In this document: positions 4,829 through 6,722 of the stretch, one piece after another
How positions within the stretch are numbered: the stretch's first letter is position 1
Layout of the letters: each line of letters opens with the position of its first letter
From: an uncultured Lachnospiraceae bacterium
Lineage (GTDB): Bacteria; Bacillota; Clostridia; Lachnospirales; Lachnospiraceae
Length of the DNA stretch: 6,722 nt
Assembly: GCA_947177105.1 (NCBI GenBank)
Contig: CAMWTF010000134.1
Coordinates: forward strand, 1 to 6,722
Direction of reading: 5' to 3'
Translations under genes and position numbers: made by a program
Notes under the pieces: model-generated
The model's database searches: none
What the model was told of the DNA's origin: nothing
The model's input: the letters and a program-made list of their open reading frames with translations, nothing else

Positions 4829-6364
4829 TTGAAAAATCCTACGGAGACCTGGAACAACATATGGAAACACTGCAAAAGGGAGTGGAAGCTGGCTTTTCTC
4901 AGCACATTTCTCGTGGGACTGTTGTGCCATGTGCCCATTATGCTGCGGGATATCCCCAATCATGACGGGCTGGCAAGCATGTATTTTGACCAGAATATGA
5001 TAACCTCCGGCAGATGGTTCCTGACCGTGGCTTGCGGGGTTTCCTCCTATTACACACTGCCTTGGCTCATCGGTCTGCTGGCTATGCTGTACTTGGGCAT
5101 TGCCAGCGCGCTGCTGGTAGAGTTTTTGGAGGTGAGGCAGGGCTGGGCAGTGGCAGTGATCGGCGGCCTGCTGGCAGTGTTTCCTTCCCTGGCCTCCACT
5201 TTTGCCTATGTGTTTACCATGGACGGCTATATGCTGGCAGTGCTGCTGGCGGTGCTGGCGGCGCTGCTCACCAAAAAATACCGGCTGGGCTTTCTGCCGG
5301 GCGCGCTGTGTCTGGCGTGCAGCCTGGGCATCTACCAGTCCTACCTGCCTTTTGCGGTACTGCTCTGTCTGTACGGCATCTATATGATAGGCGCGTCGGA
5401 GGGCGCCGTCCGGGAAAAGGTGAAAAAGGGCCTTTCCTATGTGTGGATGGGAGGGCTGGGAGTGGCCTCCTATTATGTGATCCTGCAGGTTCTGCTGCGC
5501 ATCCAGGGAAAGGAACTGGCCTCCTATCAGGGCATCAGCGGCATGGGCAGCGTACCCCGGAGGGGCCTGGCGGAAATGATCATGCAGATGTACAGGGATT
5601 TTCTGGCCTTTACCCTGAAGGGAAATGTATTTATGAACAATCTCTTTGCATGGGGAGCCATGATCCTGCTTGGCATCTGCACTCTGGCAGTGCTGCTTTC
5701 CCTGTGTGGGCAAAAAAAGTGGTGGAAAAGTCCATGGTTTTTCGCTATAATAGCCGTAACTGTCGTGGGTCTGCCCGTGGCTATGAACCTGATTCTGGTC
5801 ATTTCGCCGGATGTGACGTACCATTTGCTCATGCGCTATCAGTGGGTGCTGCTGCCCATCTGTATGGTGGCGGCCGTCAGCCGTCACAGCCAGCGTCTGC
5901 CCTGGGCAGCTTGGCTGGGGCTTATATGCGGCCTGGTGCTGATGTTTAACTATGGGGTGATGGACCAGATCGCCTACTCCAACCTGGAGAAAAAGTATGA
6001 GAAAACCTACGCCTACTGTATTCGGCTGCTGGACCGGATTGAGCAGACGGAAGGGTACTATCAGGGCATTCCCATCGCCATGATAGGCGTGGTGGGGGAC
6101 CAGTCCTACCCGGTGACGGATCTGACCGGGGAGGTGACTGCGGGCATGATCGGCATTGGCGGCGACAGCCTGCTATATACCGGAGCCAACTATCAGGCTT
6201 TTATCCAGAATTATCTGGGAGCCACACTGAACATCCTCTCCCCGGAGGCCATGGAGGAGATGTATTACAGCGAAGTCTACCGGGAGATGGAGAGTTTCCC
6301 AAGTGCAGATTCCATTCGGATCATTGACGGTATTATGTATATCAAGACGGAGAATCGGGAATAA
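4829..6364 (+). CDS. GtrII-type polytopic membrane glycosyltransferase
   Basis: This 511-residue integral membrane protein has an N-terminal cytoplasmic stretch, a first membrane helix (about 21-38) and then multiple hydrophobic segments to about residue 380, followed by a polar C-terminal region of about 120 residues. Just after the first helix it carries IPNHDGL (42-48) and TSGRWF (59-64), the acidic and GRW signatures of the glucosyl transferase GtrII family (GT-C fold). Such enzymes take a sugar from a polyprenyl-phosphate donor on the outer face of the membrane and add it to a surface polymer such as O-antigen, teichoic acid or other glycan. The following GtrB-like gene would supply the donor. 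The TTG start is supported by AGGAG upstream. The acceptor and transferred sugar cannot be told from sequence. Confidence 0.85.
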   Translation: MKNPTETWNNIWKHCKREWKLAFLSTFLVGLLCHVPIMLRDIPNHDGLASMYFDQNMITSGRWFLTVACGVSSYYTLPWLIGLLAMLYLGIASALLVEFLEVRQGWAVAVIGGLLAVFPSLASTFAYVFTMDGYMLAVLLAVLAALLTKKYRLGFLPGALCLACSLGIYQSYLPFAVLLCLYGIYMIGASEGAVREKVKKGLSYVWMGGLGVASYYVILQVLLRIQGKELASYQGISGMGSVPRRGLAEMIMQMYRDFLAFTLKGNVFMNNLFAWGAMILLGICTLAVLLSLCGQKKWWKSPWFFAIIAVTVVGLPVAMNLILVISPDVTYHLLMRYQWVLLPICMVAAVSRHSQRLPWAAWLGLICGLVLMFNYGVMDQIAYSNLEKKYEKTYAYCIRLLDRIEQTEGYYQGIPIAMIGVVGDQSYPVTDLTGEVTAGMIGIGGDSLLYTGANYQAFIQNYLGATLNILSPEAMEEMYYSEVYREMESFPSADSIRIIDGIMYIKTENRE

Positions 6365-6371
6365 GGGGACG

Positions 6372-6423
6372 TTCAAACAACAAATCCCCGGAATGCGCAT
6401 ATAGGTATTCGCGGAACTTTGAA
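6372..6423 (+). repeat. Imperfect hairpin between GtrII and GtrB genes
   Basis: TTCAAA (6372-6377) pairs with TTTGAA (6418-6423). Inside it, CCGGAAT (6388-6394) pairs with ATTC-g-CGG (6407-6414) with one bulged G. The right arm shares GCGGAACT (6411-6418) with 4800-4807, next to the inverted repeat before the GtrII gene. The stem is weak and has no T-run, so it is listed as a possible structure only. Confidence 0.35.
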
Positions 6424-6443
6424 ATAGAAAGGCGGGACAAAAG

Positions 6444-6722
6444 ATGGCTTTATTGTCTATTGTACTTCCCTCATACAATGAAGAACAGAATATTGCCCAT
6501 ACGGCCCGGACACTGTCGGAACTGCTTACACAGGAGCAGATAGAATATGAACTTATCTTTGTCAGCGATGGGTCACGGGACGGCACATATCAGGAAATCC
6601 TGAAGGCGGCCCGGCAGAATCCCTGCGTCAAAGGGGCGGAGTTCTCCCGGAATTTTGGCAAGGAGGCCAGTATTTTCGCAGGTTTGCAGCTGGCCACGGG
6701 GGATGCGGTCATAGTTATGGAC
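6444..6722 (+). CDS. GtrB/DPM1-type family 2 glycosyltransferase, N-terminal part (3' end outside window)
   Basis: The first 93 residues are visible and the frame is open to the window end. They show the GT-A fold of family GT2: SIVLPSYNEEQNI (5-17), the nucleotide-binding EYELIFVSDGSRDGT, then FSRNFGKEASIFAGL and TGDAVIVMD, which ends at the start of the metal-binding acidic motif. The FSRNFGKEA segment is typical of polyprenyl-phosphate sugar transferases (GtrB, bactoprenol glucosyltransferase, dolichol-phosphate mannose synthase) rather than polymerising GT2 enzymes. Its likely job is to move a sugar from a nucleotide donor to undecaprenyl phosphate at the cytoplasmic face. AAAGG/GGCGG (6428-6435) precedes ATG 6444. 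The C-terminal membrane helices expected for GtrB lie outside the window. Confidence 0.92.
   Translation, partial: MALLSIVLPSYNEEQNIAHTARTLSELLTQEQIEYELIFVSDGSRDGTYQEILKAARQNPCVKGAEFSRNFGKEASIFAGLQLATGDAVIVMD

Noticed and set aside
4751..5887. Long minus-strand frame opposite the GtrII gene
   Set aside because: Its His- and Gln-rich composition is what reversed membrane-protein codons give; no ribosome binding site or domain was recognised.

Overview
This window is a stretch of a bacterial surface-glycan locus. All recognisable genes are on the + strand. The moderately high G+C, GGAGG-type ribosome binding sites, possible TTG starts and gene families suggest an anaerobic Firmicute, most likely a Clostridia/Lachnospiraceae-type organism. 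That placement is inferred from style, not from a marker gene.

Bases 1-1306 hold the end of an FkbH-like protein (HAD-type acyl-loading enzyme), a free-standing acyl carrier protein, and a PseH-like GNAT N-acyltransferase that starts 2 nt after the carrier protein. Bases 1326-3701 hold the two clearest pathway markers: PseI (pseudaminic acid synthase, NeuB family with a C-terminal SAF domain) and PseG (nucleotide-sugar hydrolase). Together these identify the locus as pseudaminic acid or a close nonulosonic acid. The dehydratase, aminotransferase and CMP-transferase (PseB, PseC, PseF) are not in the window and are expected nearby. Bases 3842-4708 encode a membrane-anchored, extracytoplasmic SGNH hydrolase/acyltransferase. 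Bases 4829-6364 encode a polytopic GtrII-type glycosyltransferase. The window ends inside a GtrB/DPM1-type GT2 that would make the polyprenyl-phosphate sugar donor for such an enzyme.

The genes suggest an acyl-modified nonulosonate: FkbH would load a small acyl unit (glyceryl in characterised relatives) on the ACP, the GNAT would transfer an acyl group to the amino-sugar precursor, and PseG and PseI would complete the sugar. GtrB/GtrII would then decorate a surface polymer outside the membrane, where the SGNH protein could add or remove acyl groups. The route from ACP to GNAT is a hypothesis.

The intergenic regions are unusually structured. Between pseI and pseG, two 42-bp direct repeats (39/42 identical, 132 bp apart) flank a long interrupted hairpin; each repeat carries a GTCGC-GCA-GCGAC palindrome within a promoter-like sequence. 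The pseG-SGNH gap has overlapping, mutually exclusive stem-loops. The SGNH-GtrII gap has a perfect 15-bp inverted repeat. The GtrII-GtrB gap has a weaker hairpin. None is followed by the T-run expected of an ordinary intrinsic terminator.
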